Source of the DNA: Streptomyces sp. NBC_00178
Lineage (GTDB): Bacteria; Actinomycetota; Actinomycetes; Streptomycetales; Streptomycetaceae
DNA length: 64,000 nt
Reading direction: 5' to 3'
Assembly (NCBI RefSeq): GCF_036206005.1
Contig: NZ_CP108143.1
Coordinates: 2,294,001 to 2,358,000, forward strand
Shown one piece after another: positions 24,992-33,801 of this stretch (position 1 is the first letter of the stretch; the number at the start of each line of letters is the position of its first letter). Below the pieces are notes generated by a model. It was not told where the DNA came from. It ran no database searches and saw only the letters and a list, made by a program, of their open reading frames with translations. A program made the translations under genes and the position numbers.

Positions 24992-26101
24992 ATGCGCAAC
25001 CGCAGAGCCGCACTTGCCGCCGTCGCCTCCGCCGCGTCCCTCGCCCTCACCCTGACCGCCTGCGGCCAGAACAGCGAGGGCGGCAGCGAGGAGAACAAGG
25101 GAGGCAGCGACGGTGCCACCATCGGCATCGCGATGCCGACCAAGTCCTCCGAGCGCTGGATCGCCGACGGCGCCAACGTCGTCAAGGAGCTGAAGGGCAA
25201 GGGGTACAAGACCAAGCTCGCCTACGGCGAGGACGACCCGGACCAGCAGGTCTCGCAGATCGAGAACATGATCACGCAGGGCGTGGACGCCCTGATCGTG
25301 GCCGCGATCGACAACAAGTCCCTCGCCAACGTGCTCCAGCAGGCCAAGGACGCCGACATCCCGGTGATCTCCTACGACCGGCTGATCCTCGGCTCTCCGA
25401 ACGTCGACTACTACGCCTCCTTCGACAACGAGAAGGTCGGCGAGCTGCAGGGCACGTACATCGTGGACAAGCTCGGCCTGGGGAGCGGCAAGAAGGGCCC
25501 CTTCAGCATCGAGCTGTTCGCGGGTTCCAACGACGACAACAACACCAAGTACTTCTTCCAGGGCGCGATGAACGTCCTCAAGCCGTACGTCGACAAGGGC
25601 GAACTGGTCGTCAGGTCCAAGCAGACCGCCCTCAACCAGGTCACCACGCTGCGCTGGGACGGCGGCACCGCGCAGAAGCGCATGGACGACCTGCTGACGT
25701 CCAGCTACCGCAGCGCCCGGGTCGACGCGGTGCTCTCGCCGTACGACGGCATCTCCATCGGCATCCTGTCCGCCCTGAAGTCCGACGGCTATGGCACCAA
25801 GGCCAAGCCGATGCCCGTCGTCACGGGCCAGGACGCCGAGGTCGCCTCGGTGAAGTCGATCATCACGGGTGAGCAGACCCAGACGGTCTACAAGGACCTG
25901 CGCGAGCTCGCCAAGGTCGCCTCGAACATGGTCGACGCCGTCCTGAACGACAAGAAGCCCGAGGTCAACGACACCAAGTCCTACGACAACGGCTCCAAGG
26001 TCGTCCCCGCGTTCCTGCTGCAGCCGGTGAGCGTCGACAAGGCCAACTACAAGCAGGTCCTCGTCGACGGCGGCTACTACACCGAGAACGACCTCAAGTA
26101 A
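24992..26101 (+). CDS. chvE: Sugar ABC transporter substrate-binding lipoprotein (ChvE-like)
   Basis: A 369-residue periplasmic-binding-protein-like lipoprotein. The signal peptide ends in the lipobox LTAC, and a Gly/Ser/Glu linker follows. The type I binding fold shows the family landmarks [39 protein letters not shown] and [10 protein letters not shown], matching the ChvE multiple-monosaccharide receptors. ATG 24992 is preferred because AAGGA lies about eight bases upstream; ATGs at 24983 and 24986 overlap the ribosome site. It forms one importer with the two following genes. Confidence 0.93.
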   Translation: MRNRRAALAAVASAASLALTLTACGQNSEGGSEENKGGSDGATIGIAMPTKSSERWIADGANVVKELKGKGYKTKLAYGEDDPDQQVSQIENMITQGVDALIVAAIDNKSLANVLQQAKDADIPVISYDRLILGSPNVDYYASFDNEKVGELQGTYIVDKLGLGSGKKGPFSIELFAGSNDDNNTKYFFQGAMNVLKPYVDKGELVVRSKQTALNQVTTLRWDGGTAQKRMDDLLTSSYRSARVDAVLSPYDGISIGILSALKSDGYGTKAKPMPVVTGQDAEVASVKSIITGEQTQTVYKDLRELAKVASNMVDAVLNDKKPEVNDTKSYDNGSKVVPAFLLQPVSVDKANYKQVLVDGGYYTENDLK

Positions 26102-26133
26102 CCGGGCCCCCTCAAGGATTGGAAGGCAAGACC

Positions 26134-27684
26134 ATGGCGGGACCCGTCCTGGAAATGCGCTCGATCGTCAAAACCTTCCCCGGCGTCAAAGCGCTTTCGG
26201 ACGTCACGCTGACCGTCCGGCAGGGCGAGGTCCACGCCATCTGCGGGGAGAACGGCGCCGGCAAGTCGACCCTGATGAAGGTCCTCTCCGGCGTCCACCC
26301 GCACGGCAGCTACGAGGGGGACATCCTCTTCGAGAGCGAGACGTGCCGGTTCAAGGACATCCGGGCGAGCGAGCAGCACGGCATCGTGATCATCCACCAG
26401 GAACTGGCGCTGGTGCCGTACCTCTCCATCGCGGAGAACATCTTCCTCGGCAACGAGCACGCGAGGCGCGGGCTCATCAACTGGAACGACACCCTGCGGC
26501 ACGCGGGCGAACTGCTGCGCAGGGTCGGTCTCGACGAGCACCCGGAGACCCGTGTCGCCGACATCGGCGTGGGCAAGCAGCAACTGGTGGAGATAGCCAA
26601 GGCGCTGTCGAAGAAGGTGAAGCTGCTCATCCTCGACGAGCCGACGGCGGCGCTGAACGACGAGGACAGCGGCAAGCTCCTCGACCTGATCCTGCAGCTC
26701 AAGGACCAGGGCATGACCTCGATCATCATCTCGCACAAGCTGAACGAGATCCGCCGGGTCGCCGACTCGGTCACGATCATCCGCGACGGGCGCTCCATCG
26801 AGACGCTCGACGTGAAGGCCGAGGAGACGACCGAGGACCGGATCATCAGCGGGATGGTCGGCCGCGACCTGGAGCACCGGTTCCCGGAGCGCACCCCGCA
26901 CCACCCGGAGGAGGGCACCGCCCCCGCCCTGGAGATCCGCAACTGGACCGTGCACCACCCGATCGACCAGCAGCGCAAGGTCGTCGACGACGTCTCGATC
27001 GAGGTGCGGCGCGGCGAGATCGTCGGGATCGCCGGTCTCATGGGCGCCGGCCGCACCGAGCTGGCGATGAGCGTCTTCGGGCGCTCCTACGGCCGGTACG
27101 CGGGCGGCACGGTCCTCCGGGACGGCACCGAGATCCGCACGAAGTCCGTCCCCGAGGCCGTGAAGCACGGCATCGCGTACGCCACCGAGGACCGCAAGCA
27201 CTACGGCCTCAACCTCATCGACACCATCAACCGGAACATCTCGCTGACCGCCCTCGGCAAGGTCGCCAGGCGGGGTGTGGTCGATGAGCACGGGGAGCGG
27301 CAGGTCGCCGAGGACTTCCGCCGGTCCATGAACATCAAGGCGCCGACGGTCTTCGAACCCGTGGGCAAGCTGTCCGGCGGCAACCAGCAGAAGGTCGTCC
27401 TCAGCAAGTGGATCTTCGCGGGTCCCGAGGTGCTCATCCTGGACGAGCCCACGCGCGGCATCGACGTCGGTGCCAAGTACGAGATCTACACGGTCATCGA
27501 CCGGCTGGCCGCCCAGGGCAAGGCGGTCGTCTTCATTTCCTCCGAACTGCCGGAGCTGCTCGGCATGTGCGACCGCATCTACACCATGGCCGCGGGACGG
27601 CTGACGGGCGAGTTCCCGCGGGCCGAGGCCACGCAGGAAGCGCTGATGCGTCAGATGACGAAGGACAACGAGGTAACCCGATGA
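26134..27684 (+). CDS. mmsA: Sugar ABC transporter ATP-binding protein (MmsA/XylG type)
   Basis: A 516-residue cytoplasmic ATPase made of two fused nucleotide-binding domains. The first has Walker [10 protein letters not shown], a degenerate signature ([12 protein letters not shown]) and Walker B LLILDEP. The second has a non-canonical P-loop (GLMGAGRTE), signature LSGGNQQKV and Walker [10 protein letters not shown]. This is normal for CUT2 sugar importers, in which only one site hydrolyses ATP. The ATG at 26134 follows GGAAGG; a TTG at 26119 is less likely. It overlaps mmsB by four bases. Confidence 0.95.
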   Translation: MAGPVLEMRSIVKTFPGVKALSDVTLTVRQGEVHAICGENGAGKSTLMKVLSGVHPHGSYEGDILFESETCRFKDIRASEQHGIVIIHQELALVPYLSIAENIFLGNEHARRGLINWNDTLRHAGELLRRVGLDEHPETRVADIGVGKQQLVEIAKALSKKVKLLILDEPTAALNDEDSGKLLDLILQLKDQGMTSIIISHKLNEIRRVADSVTIIRDGRSIETLDVKAEETTEDRIISGMVGRDLEHRFPERTPHHPEEGTAPALEIRNWTVHHPIDQQRKVVDDVSIEVRRGEIVGIAGLMGAGRTELAMSVFGRSYGRYAGGTVLRDGTEIRTKSVPEAVKHGIAYATEDRKHYGLNLIDTINRNISLTALGKVARRGVVDEHGERQVAEDFRRSMNIKAPTVFEPVGKLSGGNQQKVVLSKWIFAGPEVLILDEPTRGIDVGAKYEIYTVIDRLAAQGKAVVFISSELPELLGMCDRIYTMAAGRLTGEFPRAEATQEALMRQMTKDNEVTR

Positions 27685-28925
27685 GTACGGACCTGACCGA
27701 CAGGACCCCGGCCCCCGCACCGGCCGGAAAGGGCGGGGCGGCATCCGGCGACGGCCTGCTGCAGCTGGTGCTCGGCGGCATGCGCCGCAACATGCGCCAG
27801 TACGGCATGCTGATGGCCCTGGGCCTGATCGTGGTGCTGTTCGCGGTGTGGTCGGGCGGCGACCTGCTGCTGCCGCGCAACGTCTCCAACCTGGTGCTGC
27901 AGAACAGCTACATCCTGATTCTCGCGATCGGCATGATGCTCGTCATCATCGCAGGCCACATCGACCTCTCGGTCGGCTCGCTGACCGCGTTCATCGGCGC
28001 GATGGCCGCCGTACTGATGGTCGAGCACGATCTGTCCTGGCCGCTCGCGGTGGTGCTGTGCCTGGCCATCGGCGCCGTGGCGGGCGCGGTGCAGGGCTTC
28101 TTCATCGCCTATCTCGGCATACCGTCGTTCATCGTGACCCTCGCGGGCATGCTGCTCTTCCGCGGTCTCACCGAGATCTTCCTGAAGGGCCAGACGCTGG
28201 GCCCCTTCCCCAAGGACCTGCAGGAGATAGCCAACGGCTTCCTCCCCGAGGTCGGCCCCACCACCAACTACCACAACCTCACGCTGCTGCTGGGCTTCGC
28301 GCTGATCGCCTTCGTGGTGTTCCAGGAGGTCCGCGACCGCAAGCGGCAGCAGGAGTTCGCCCTCGACGTGCTGCCTGCCAAGCTCTTCGTGCTGAAGCTG
28401 GTCGCGCTGGTCGCGGCCGTCCTCGTGGTCACACTGCTGCTGGCCAGCTACAAGGGCGCCCCGGTCGTGCTGCTCATCCTCGGCGTGCTCGTCGTCGGGT
28501 TCGGCTACCTGATGCGCAACGCGATCATCGGCCGCCACATCTACGCCATCGGCGGCAACCTGCCCGCGGCCAAGCTGTCGGGTGTGAAGGACAGGAAGGT
28601 CACCTTCCTGGTCTTCCTGAACATGGGCATGCTCGCGGCCCTGGCGGGTCTGGTCTTCGCCGCCCGCTTCAACGCCGCTTCGCCCAAGGCGGGCCTCAAC
28701 TTCGAACTGGAGGCCATCGCCGCCTCGTTCATCGGCGGCGCGTCGATGAGCGGCGGCGTCGGCACGGTCCTCGGCGCGATCATCGGTGGTCTCGTCCTGG
28801 GTGTGCTGAACAACGGCATGAACCTCGTCGGCATCGGCACCGACTACCAGCAGGTCATCAAGGGTCTCGTCCTGCTCGCGGCGGTCGGCTTCGACGTCTG
28901 GAACAAGCGCAAGGTCGGCTCGTGA
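27681..28925 (+). CDS. mmsB: Sugar ABC transporter permease (MmsB type)
   Basis: A 414-residue CUT2-family membrane permease with about ten to twelve helices. The family marker [13 protein letters not shown] (residues 90-102) and the C-terminal [20 protein letters not shown] and [18 protein letters not shown] blocks are present. The ATG overlaps the ATPase stop (ATGA). Together with ChvE and MmsA it completes a high-affinity monosaccharide importer. A strong bidirectional terminator follows. Confidence 0.95.
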   Translation: MSTDLTDRTPAPAPAGKGGAASGDGLLQLVLGGMRRNMRQYGMLMALGLIVVLFAVWSGGDLLLPRNVSNLVLQNSYILILAIGMMLVIIAGHIDLSVGSLTAFIGAMAAVLMVEHDLSWPLAVVLCLAIGAVAGAVQGFFIAYLGIPSFIVTLAGMLLFRGLTEIFLKGQTLGPFPKDLQEIANGFLPEVGPTTNYHNLTLLLGFALIAFVVFQEVRDRKRQQEFALDVLPAKLFVLKLVALVAAVLVVTLLLASYKGAPVVLLILGVLVVGFGYLMRNAIIGRHIYAIGGNLPAAKLSGVKDRKVTFLVFLNMGMLAALAGLVFAARFNAASPKAGLNFELEAIAASFIGGASMSGGVGTVLGAIIGGLVLGVLNNGMNLVGIGTDYQQVIKGLVLLAAVGFDVWNKRKVGS

Positions 28926-28983
28926 CGCGTCGTCCGCGAGGCTGAGTCCACGACCGGTACCGCGCCGCGGGCACCGGTCACGG

Positions 28984-29019
28984 CCGAGGGCCGCACCCCG
29001 CGTGGGGTGCGGCCCTCGG
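28984..29019. terminator. Bidirectional terminator between mmsB and ohr
   Basis: A perfect 16-bp stem (CCGAGGGCCGCACCCC and its complement) with a 4-nt loop, midway between convergent genes. It should terminate both the sugar importer and the ohr transcript. Confidence 0.8.
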
Positions 29020-29043
29020 ACGCGTACGGCCGGGTCCGTCCGG

Positions 29044-29472
29044 TCAGGCGACGGACAGCTCGACCTTGATGTTGCCGCGGGTGGCGTTCGAGTACGGGCA
29101 CACCTGGTGCGCCTTCTCGACGAGCGCCTGGGCGGTGGCCCTGTCGACGTTCGGGATGGAGGCGCTGATCGCGACCTCCAGGCCGAAGCCGCCGGCCTCC
29201 GTCTTGCCGATGGAGACCGAGGCGGTCACCGTCGAACCCGAGATGTCGGCCTTCTCGCTGCGGGCGACCACACCGAGCGCGCCCTGGAAACAGGCGCTGT
29301 AGCCGGCCGCGAAGAGCTGCTCGGGGTTGGTTCCCGCGCCGCTGCCGCCCATCGCCTTCGGCGGGTTGACGACGACGTCGAGGTTGCCGTCGTCGGAGGA
29401 GACGCGGCCGTCGCGGCCGTTCTCGGCGGTGGCGACGGCGGTGTAGGCCACGTCTATGTGCTGGATGGTCAT
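29044..29472 (-). CDS. ohr: Organic hydroperoxide resistance protein (Ohr/OsmC family)
   Basis: A 142-residue thiol peroxidase that reduces organic (lipid) hydroperoxides. The two redox cysteines are visible in YSACFQGAL and QVCPYSNATRGN, and the N-terminal YTAVATAENGRDGRV block is the Ohr signature. The ATG at 29472 follows GGAGGAA at proper spacing. No OhrR-type gene is adjacent; the nearest MarR protein (30700) faces a different gene. Confidence 0.94.
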   Translation of the reverse strand: MTIQHIDVAYTAVATAENGRDGRVSSDDGNLDVVVNPPKAMGGSGAGTNPEQLFAAGYSACFQGALGVVARSEKADISGSTVTASVSIGKTEAGGFGLEVAISASIPNVDRATAQALVEKAHQVCPYSNATRGNIKVELSVA

Positions 29473-29561
29473 ACGGGTGATTCCTCCTGCTGGTGCGCCG
29501 CGGCTCGCGCCCACGACCGCGACGGCCTGGGCCGAGCCTATCGGGTCACGTCCCGGGGCGG

Positions 29562-30584
29562 TCAGGCGTCGAGCGAAACGACCATCTTTCCGGTGTTCTC
29601 GCCGCGCAGCATGCCCACGAAGGCGTCGTAGCCGTTCTCGATGCCCCGGACGTTCGTCTCGGTGTACTTGAGGTCTCCGGATGCGATCCAGCCGGCCACC
29701 TCCTGCACGAACTTCGGCTGGAGCGCCGCGTGGTCGCCCACGAGGATGCCCTGCAGGCGCAGGCGCTTTCCGATGACGAGCGCGAGATTGCTCGGCCCCG
29801 GGGTGGGCTCCGTGGCGTTGTACTGCGCGATCATCCCGCACATGGTGACGCGGCCGTGCAGGTTGAGCGTGGAGAGCGCGGCCTCCAGGTGCTCACCGCC
29901 GACGTTGTCGAAGTAGACGTCGATGCCGTCGGGCGCGGCCTCGGCGAGCTGCTCCCGGACGGGGCCCTTCTTGTAGTTGAAGGCCGCGTCGAAGCCGTAC
30001 TCCTCGACGAGGAGCTTGACCTTCTCGTCGGAACCGGCCGAGCCGATGACCCTGGACGCGCCCTTGATCTTCGCCATCTGGCCGACCTGGCTGCCGACCG
30101 CTCCGGCCGCGCCGGAGACGAAGACGGCGTCGCCCTCCTTGAAGGAGGCGACCTCGAACAGGCCCGCGTAGGCGGTGAGCCCGGGCATGCCCAGCACACC
30201 GAGGTAGGCGGACACGGGAGCCAGCGAGGCGTCGATCTTCACCGCGTGCTCGGCGGGCACCTCGGCGTACTCGCGCCAGCCGAGGCCGTGCAGGACGTGG
30301 TCGCCGACGGAGAAGCCCTCTGCGGCCGACGCCACGACCTCGCCGACCGCGCCGCCCTGCATCGGGTGGTCGAGCTTGAAGGGCGGAGCGTACGACTTCA
30401 CGTCGTTCATCCGGCCCCGCATGTACGGGTCGACCGAGAAGTGCAGGTTGCGGACGAGGACGCGGCCCTCGGCGGGAGCGGTCACCGGCGCCTCGCGCAG
30501 CGCGAAGTCCTTGGCCTCGGGCCAGCCGTGCGGACGGGCGACGAGGTGCCATTCACGGCTCGACGTGGGAAGTGCTGCAGACAT
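29562..30584 (-). CDS. NADP-dependent MDR oxidoreductase (prostaglandin/leukotriene reductase-like)
   Basis: A 340-residue zinc-free medium-chain reductase. The segment VDPYMRGRMND and the nucleotide-binding motif SGAAGAVGSQVGQMAKI place it with the YncB/CurA/PTGR double-bond reductases that reduce 2-alkenals and alkenones with NADPH. It is divergent from a MarR regulator with 115 bp between, so it is likely a MarR-controlled electrophile-detoxifying enzyme. The ATG at 30584 starts the conserved REWHLVARPHG block. Confidence 0.92.
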   Translation of the reverse strand: MSAALPTSSREWHLVARPHGWPEAKDFALREAPVTAPAEGRVLVRNLHFSVDPYMRGRMNDVKSYAPPFKLDHPMQGGAVGEVVASAAEGFSVGDHVLHGLGWREYAEVPAEHAVKIDASLAPVSAYLGVLGMPGLTAYAGLFEVASFKEGDAVFVSGAAGAVGSQVGQMAKIKGASRVIGSAGSDEKVKLLVEEYGFDAAFNYKKGPVREQLAEAAPDGIDVYFDNVGGEHLEAALSTLNLHGRVTMCGMIAQYNATEPTPGPSNLALVIGKRLRLQGILVGDHAALQPKFVQEVAGWIASGDLKYTETNVRGIENGYDAFVGMLRGENTGKMVVSLDA

Positions 30585-30669
30585 GGGCTCGGGTTCTCCT
30601 CGATGTCGGACGGTGCGGGAAGCCGAAAAGCTTCAGGACATGAAACAACCATGCGTCGCGATATTTCAC

Positions 30670-30678
30670 CTTGTCAAG
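30670..30678. promoter_or_regulatory. Small palindrome overlapping the -35 of the MDR gene
   Basis: CTTG-T-CAAG, overlapping TTGACA (minus strand, 30672-30677), which would serve as the -35 of the reductase promoter; the matching -10 is weak. The placement in the divergent region fits a MarR operator. Short, so only suggestive. Confidence 0.3.
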
Positions 30679-30699
30679 TAATTCGGTACGCTGGGTGTC

Positions 30700-31134
30700 A
30701 TGGCCACCCCGAACACGGACCCCGTGACCCACGACGTCATCCGGCTCATCGGCGGCGTCGTGGCGCGCTACCACGAGGAGTACGACCGGGCCGCCGCCGC
30801 CCACGGCCTCACCGGCGCGCAGGCGCGCGTGCTCGGGCTGCTCTCGCTGGAGCCGATGCCCATGCGCAAGGTCGCCCAGAAGCTGAAGTGCGAACCGTCC
30901 AACATCACCGGGATGGTCGACCGGCTGGAGCTCCGCGGCCTGGTCGAGCGGCGCCCGGACCCGGCCGACCGCCGGGTGAAGCTCGCCGCGCCGACCGAGG
31001 AGGGCGTGCGGACGGCCGCGCAGCTGCGGGACGCCCTGGACTTCGCCCGGGAGCCGCTGGCCGAGCTGTCGGAGGCGGAGCGGACCGTACTGCGCGACCT
31101 CCTGCGCCGGATGCTCGGCGAGGAGGCCACCTGA
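30700..31134 (+). CDS. MarR family transcriptional regulator
   Basis: A 144-residue winged-helix repressor. The DNA-binding segment MRKVAQKLKCEPSNITGMVDRLELRGLVER spans residues about 55-85, and the wing is RPDPADRRVKLAAPTEEG. Dimerising helices lie at both ends. It faces the MDR reductase divergently and presumably represses it, releasing in response to an electrophilic or phenolic ligand; ligand unknown. Confidence 0.93.
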   Translation: MATPNTDPVTHDVIRLIGGVVARYHEEYDRAAAAHGLTGAQARVLGLLSLEPMPMRKVAQKLKCEPSNITGMVDRLELRGLVERRPDPADRRVKLAAPTEEGVRTAAQLRDALDFAREPLAELSEAERTVLRDLLRRMLGEEAT

Positions 31135-31201
31135 GGCCGTACGGGACCGGGAGGCCGTACGGGACCGTCCGATGGAGGGGACCGTCCGAGGCGGGGATGC
31201 C

Positions 31202-31918
31202 TCAGACGCACCACCAGAGCCACGGTGTGCACGTCTCGGAGGGCGACGGCGTGGGCGTGGGGTCGCCGCCGGGCGCGGGGCTCGTCGGCTCCGTCGTCGG
31301 CCCGGTGGAGTGCGTGGGGTCCGACGGCCCCTCGGTCGCGGCGGGCCCGCTCGGCTCCGGGGCCGAGGTGGACGGGGACGGGGGTCCGGGAGGGGTGGTG
31401 GCCGGAGCGGAGGCCTCCGGCGACGCGGAGCCGGCGGGTCCGTCCTCGGCCTCGCCGGAGCGGGACGCGGTCACCGGGACGACTGTGGGCGCCTCCACCG
31501 GCACGGCGTCGTCCGGCTCCACACCGGAGGACCCCGGCGGTGCGCTGCCGGTGGAGGTGTCCGCGGCCTCGCTGACGTAGTCCGCCGCGCCGCTGTCACC
31601 CCCGGGCTCGATGGCGAGCTCGGCCAGGCTCAGGGCGCCGGCGGCGAGCACGACACCGGTGGCCGTCAGCAGCAGGGTGCGTCCGCGACGGCGGTGGCCG
31701 CGGCGCCCCCGGCGGCGCGGGGCGGCTTCTCGGGCCCGGCGGCGGTGTCCGGTGGCCTCGGAGGCACCGGAGGTCTCGCCCTCGGGCCCTTCGTCGCGGC
31801 CGGGACGGGCCGGGGCGGCGGGGACCGCGTAAGGGACCAGCGCGTCGGCGGGTGTTCCGCAACCGGCGCAGGCCAGGGCCCCGTTGAGGTGCCGTTGGCA
31901 CGGGTGGCAGTAATCCAT
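31202..31918 (-). CDS. SCO2400-type protein: zinc ribbon, one membrane helix, Pro/Ser/Thr-rich tail
   Basis: A 238-residue protein. The N-terminus (MDYCHPCQRHLNGALACAGCG) carries two Cys-x2-Cys pairs forming a small zinc ribbon. A strongly basic stretch (RRRGRRGHRRRGR) precedes one transmembrane helix at about residues 81-98. A disordered Pro/Ser/Thr/Glu-rich tail of about 130 residues ends in the odd hydrophobic CTPWLWWCV. The ribbon faces the cytoplasm and the tail the outside. Similar Streptomyces proteins are called the SCO2400 family (from memory). Function unknown. Confidence 0.8.
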   Translation of the reverse strand: MDYCHPCQRHLNGALACAGCGTPADALVPYAVPAAPARPGRDEGPEGETSGASEATGHRRRAREAAPRRRGRRGHRRRGRTLLLTATGVVLAAGALSLAELAIEPGGDSGAADYVSEAADTSTGSAPPGSSGVEPDDAVPVEAPTVVPVTASRSGEAEDGPAGSASPEASAPATTPPGPPSPSTSAPEPSGPAATEGPSDPTHSTGPTTEPTSPAPGGDPTPTPSPSETCTPWLWWCV

Positions 31919-32041
31919 CGCGCCCGCAGACTAAACGCGTGGGGAAGCGCACAGGAAGCCGCACAGGTGAGGATCCTGTGTGGAATCCCGGACTCCGGGG
32001 CACGCCGTCCGATACGCGTGACACGCGGCAGGATGGGCCCC

Positions 32042-32614
32042 ATGACCGCTCCCGCCCCGTTCGGGCCGCTCCAGTTCCAGCTCGTCCTGCTGCGCCGCAT
32101 GGCCGATCACCGGCCGGACCTCGTCGAGGACGCACGCATCGAACTGGGTGCGTCGCTCGGGGAGATGCGGGAGGCGAACCGCCGCTGGCAGGCCATGCTG
32201 CGGGCCCCGCGCGGCCGGGGTGCGCTGCGCCGCTACCGCTCGGTGCTGGGCGAGCCCGAGGCGTCCCTGCGCCGCACGGTCGGCGACCTGGAGTGCGACG
32301 CGCTGCTGTGGCCGCTGCCGCTCTGGCCCGACCTCCGGTTCGAGGTGATGGCGGGCCCCGGCGGGGCCGTGTGGAACGAGTGGCTGGTGCGCGCGCCCGG
32401 CGTGCCGGGCCCCGAACTGAACGGTGCCGGGGACCTGCTCCCGTGGTCCTGCACCGTCGACGAGGTGGCCAGGGCCTTCGCCCCGGTCAGGCCCATGGAG
32501 GGGAGCGCGCCGACCCGCTGGGCCCTGTCGTTCACCGACCCGGCCGACGGGCGGCCGCAGGTCGCGGAGTTCACCTGGGGCCTGTTCCAGCGTCTGCTCC
32601 CGGGCCGGTCCTGA
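32042..32614 (+). CDS. Conserved hypothetical protein
   Basis: A 190-residue soluble protein with no recognised motif. The N-terminal helix-rich part (LQFQLVLLRRMADHRPDLVEDARIELGAS) and the tryptophan-rich C-terminal half (WPLPLWPDLRF, WNEWLVRAPG, FTWGLFQRLLPG) are distinct. Codon bias and the divergent partner (the zinc-ribbon gene 124 bp away) support it as real. The ATG at 32042 is preferred; an in-frame ATG nine bases upstream is possible. I cannot assign a role. Confidence 0.75.
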   Translation: MTAPAPFGPLQFQLVLLRRMADHRPDLVEDARIELGASLGEMREANRRWQAMLRAPRGRGALRRYRSVLGEPEASLRRTVGDLECDALLWPLPLWPDLRFEVMAGPGGAVWNEWLVRAPGVPGPELNGAGDLLPWSCTVDEVARAFAPVRPMEGSAPTRWALSFTDPADGRPQVAEFTWGLFQRLLPGRS

Positions 32615-32746
32615 CACCTGTCGCGCCGTCAGCTCCGGGTCCCCCCTACGGCTCACCCAGCGCGCGCCCGGCCAGTCCCGGCGCGACGATGCCATGAGGG
32701 CCGGCTGCCGCCGGTGCCCCCGCCAGCGCTCTCGGGAGACCCTGCC

Positions 32747-33784
32747 GTGACCGTCAGTCTCGATCAGTTGCGCCGTTGCCATGTCGCCGTCGATCTCGGG
32801 GCCGCGAGGACCCGTGTGTACATCAAGGGAGTGGGTCTCGTCGTGGACGAGCCCAGTGTCGCCGCCGTGAACACGCGCACCGGCTCGCTCATCGCCGTCG
32901 GCGCCCTGGCCGAGCAGATGACCGGGCGCACCCCCGCGTACATCCGGGTGGCCCGCCCGGTGTCCGGCGGAACCGTCGTGGACATCGACATGGCCCAGCG
33001 CATGCTGCGCCACCTCCTCGGCGAGAAGCTCCGCCGCCAGCTGCGCCGCAAGCCCCGGCTGCGGGCCGCCGCGTGCACGCCGCACGAGGCCGATCCGCTG
33101 GCCCAGCGGGCGACCGTCGAGACCCTCGTCGGGCTCGGGGCGCGGCGGGTCGAGCTGGTCGACACCCTGATCGCGGCCGCCGTCGGCTGCGGGCTCCCGG
33201 TCGAGCAGCCGACCGCCACCATGATCATGGTCTGCGGCGCGGCCACCACCCAGATCGCGGTGCTCTCGCTCGGCTCGATCGTGACGGCCGTACGCATCCC
33301 CATCGGCGGGGAGGCCATCGACCACGCGGTGATCCAGCACCTGCGCCAGCACCACGAGCTGATGCTGCCCAGCCAGTCGGTGCGGCCCCTCCAGCTCGCG
33401 CTCCGGGGCAACGGCCTGACGCTCAACGGGCCGGCGATGACGGAGATCCACGGCCGGGACGTGGCCACCGGCCTCGCCCGCTCGGTGCAGGTCGACACCG
33501 CCGCCGTACGCCAGGCGATCCACACCCCGCTCACCGCGGTGCTCGACGGGCTGGGCAAGGTGCTGCGCGACTGCCCGCCCGACCTGGTCGCCGACATCGC
33601 GGACTCCGGGATCATGATGGTCGGCGGCAGCGCCCTGCTGCCCGGCCTCGACCAGATGCTGCGCGAGGCGACGGGCGTGCCGGTGCACATCGCGGAGCGG
33701 CCCGACGTGTGCTCGGTGCTCGGGCTCGGCGCGATGCTGGACGGCATGGTCCAGCCGCTGGTCCTCGCCCCGATCGCGGGCTGA
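32747..33784 (+). CDS. MreB/Mbl-like actin homologue (rod shape-determining family)
   Basis: A 345-residue cytoskeletal ATPase-fold protein. The phosphate-1 loop VAVDLGAARTRVYIKG, the MreB marker LVVDEPSVAAVN, phosphate-2 MIMVCGAATTQIAVLS and the late adenosine motif IMMVGGSALLPGLDQM are all present, so nucleotide binding should be intact. Streptomyces use MreB and Mbl paralogues mainly in spore-wall synthesis. This copy lacks the mreC/mreD partners of the main locus and is followed 17 bp later by an atypical kinase, so it is an Mbl-type accessory copy. GTG start at 32747. Confidence 0.85.
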   Translation: MTVSLDQLRRCHVAVDLGAARTRVYIKGVGLVVDEPSVAAVNTRTGSLIAVGALAEQMTGRTPAYIRVARPVSGGTVVDIDMAQRMLRHLLGEKLRRQLRRKPRLRAAACTPHEADPLAQRATVETLVGLGARRVELVDTLIAAAVGCGLPVEQPTATMIMVCGAATTQIAVLSLGSIVTAVRIPIGGEAIDHAVIQHLRQHHELMLPSQSVRPLQLALRGNGLTLNGPAMTEIHGRDVATGLARSVQVDTAAVRQAIHTPLTAVLDGLGKVLRDCPPDLVADIADSGIMMVGGSALLPGLDQMLREATGVPVHIAERPDVCSVLGLGAMLDGMVQPLVLAPIAG

Positions 33785-33801
33785 GAGCCGCGGGCCCGCC
33801 G

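Noticed and set aside
31133..31167. 17-bp direct repeat GAGGCCGTACGGGACCG with an 18-bp period
   Set aside because: Short, only two copies, at the 3' end of the marR gene with no symmetric character; likely replication slippage.
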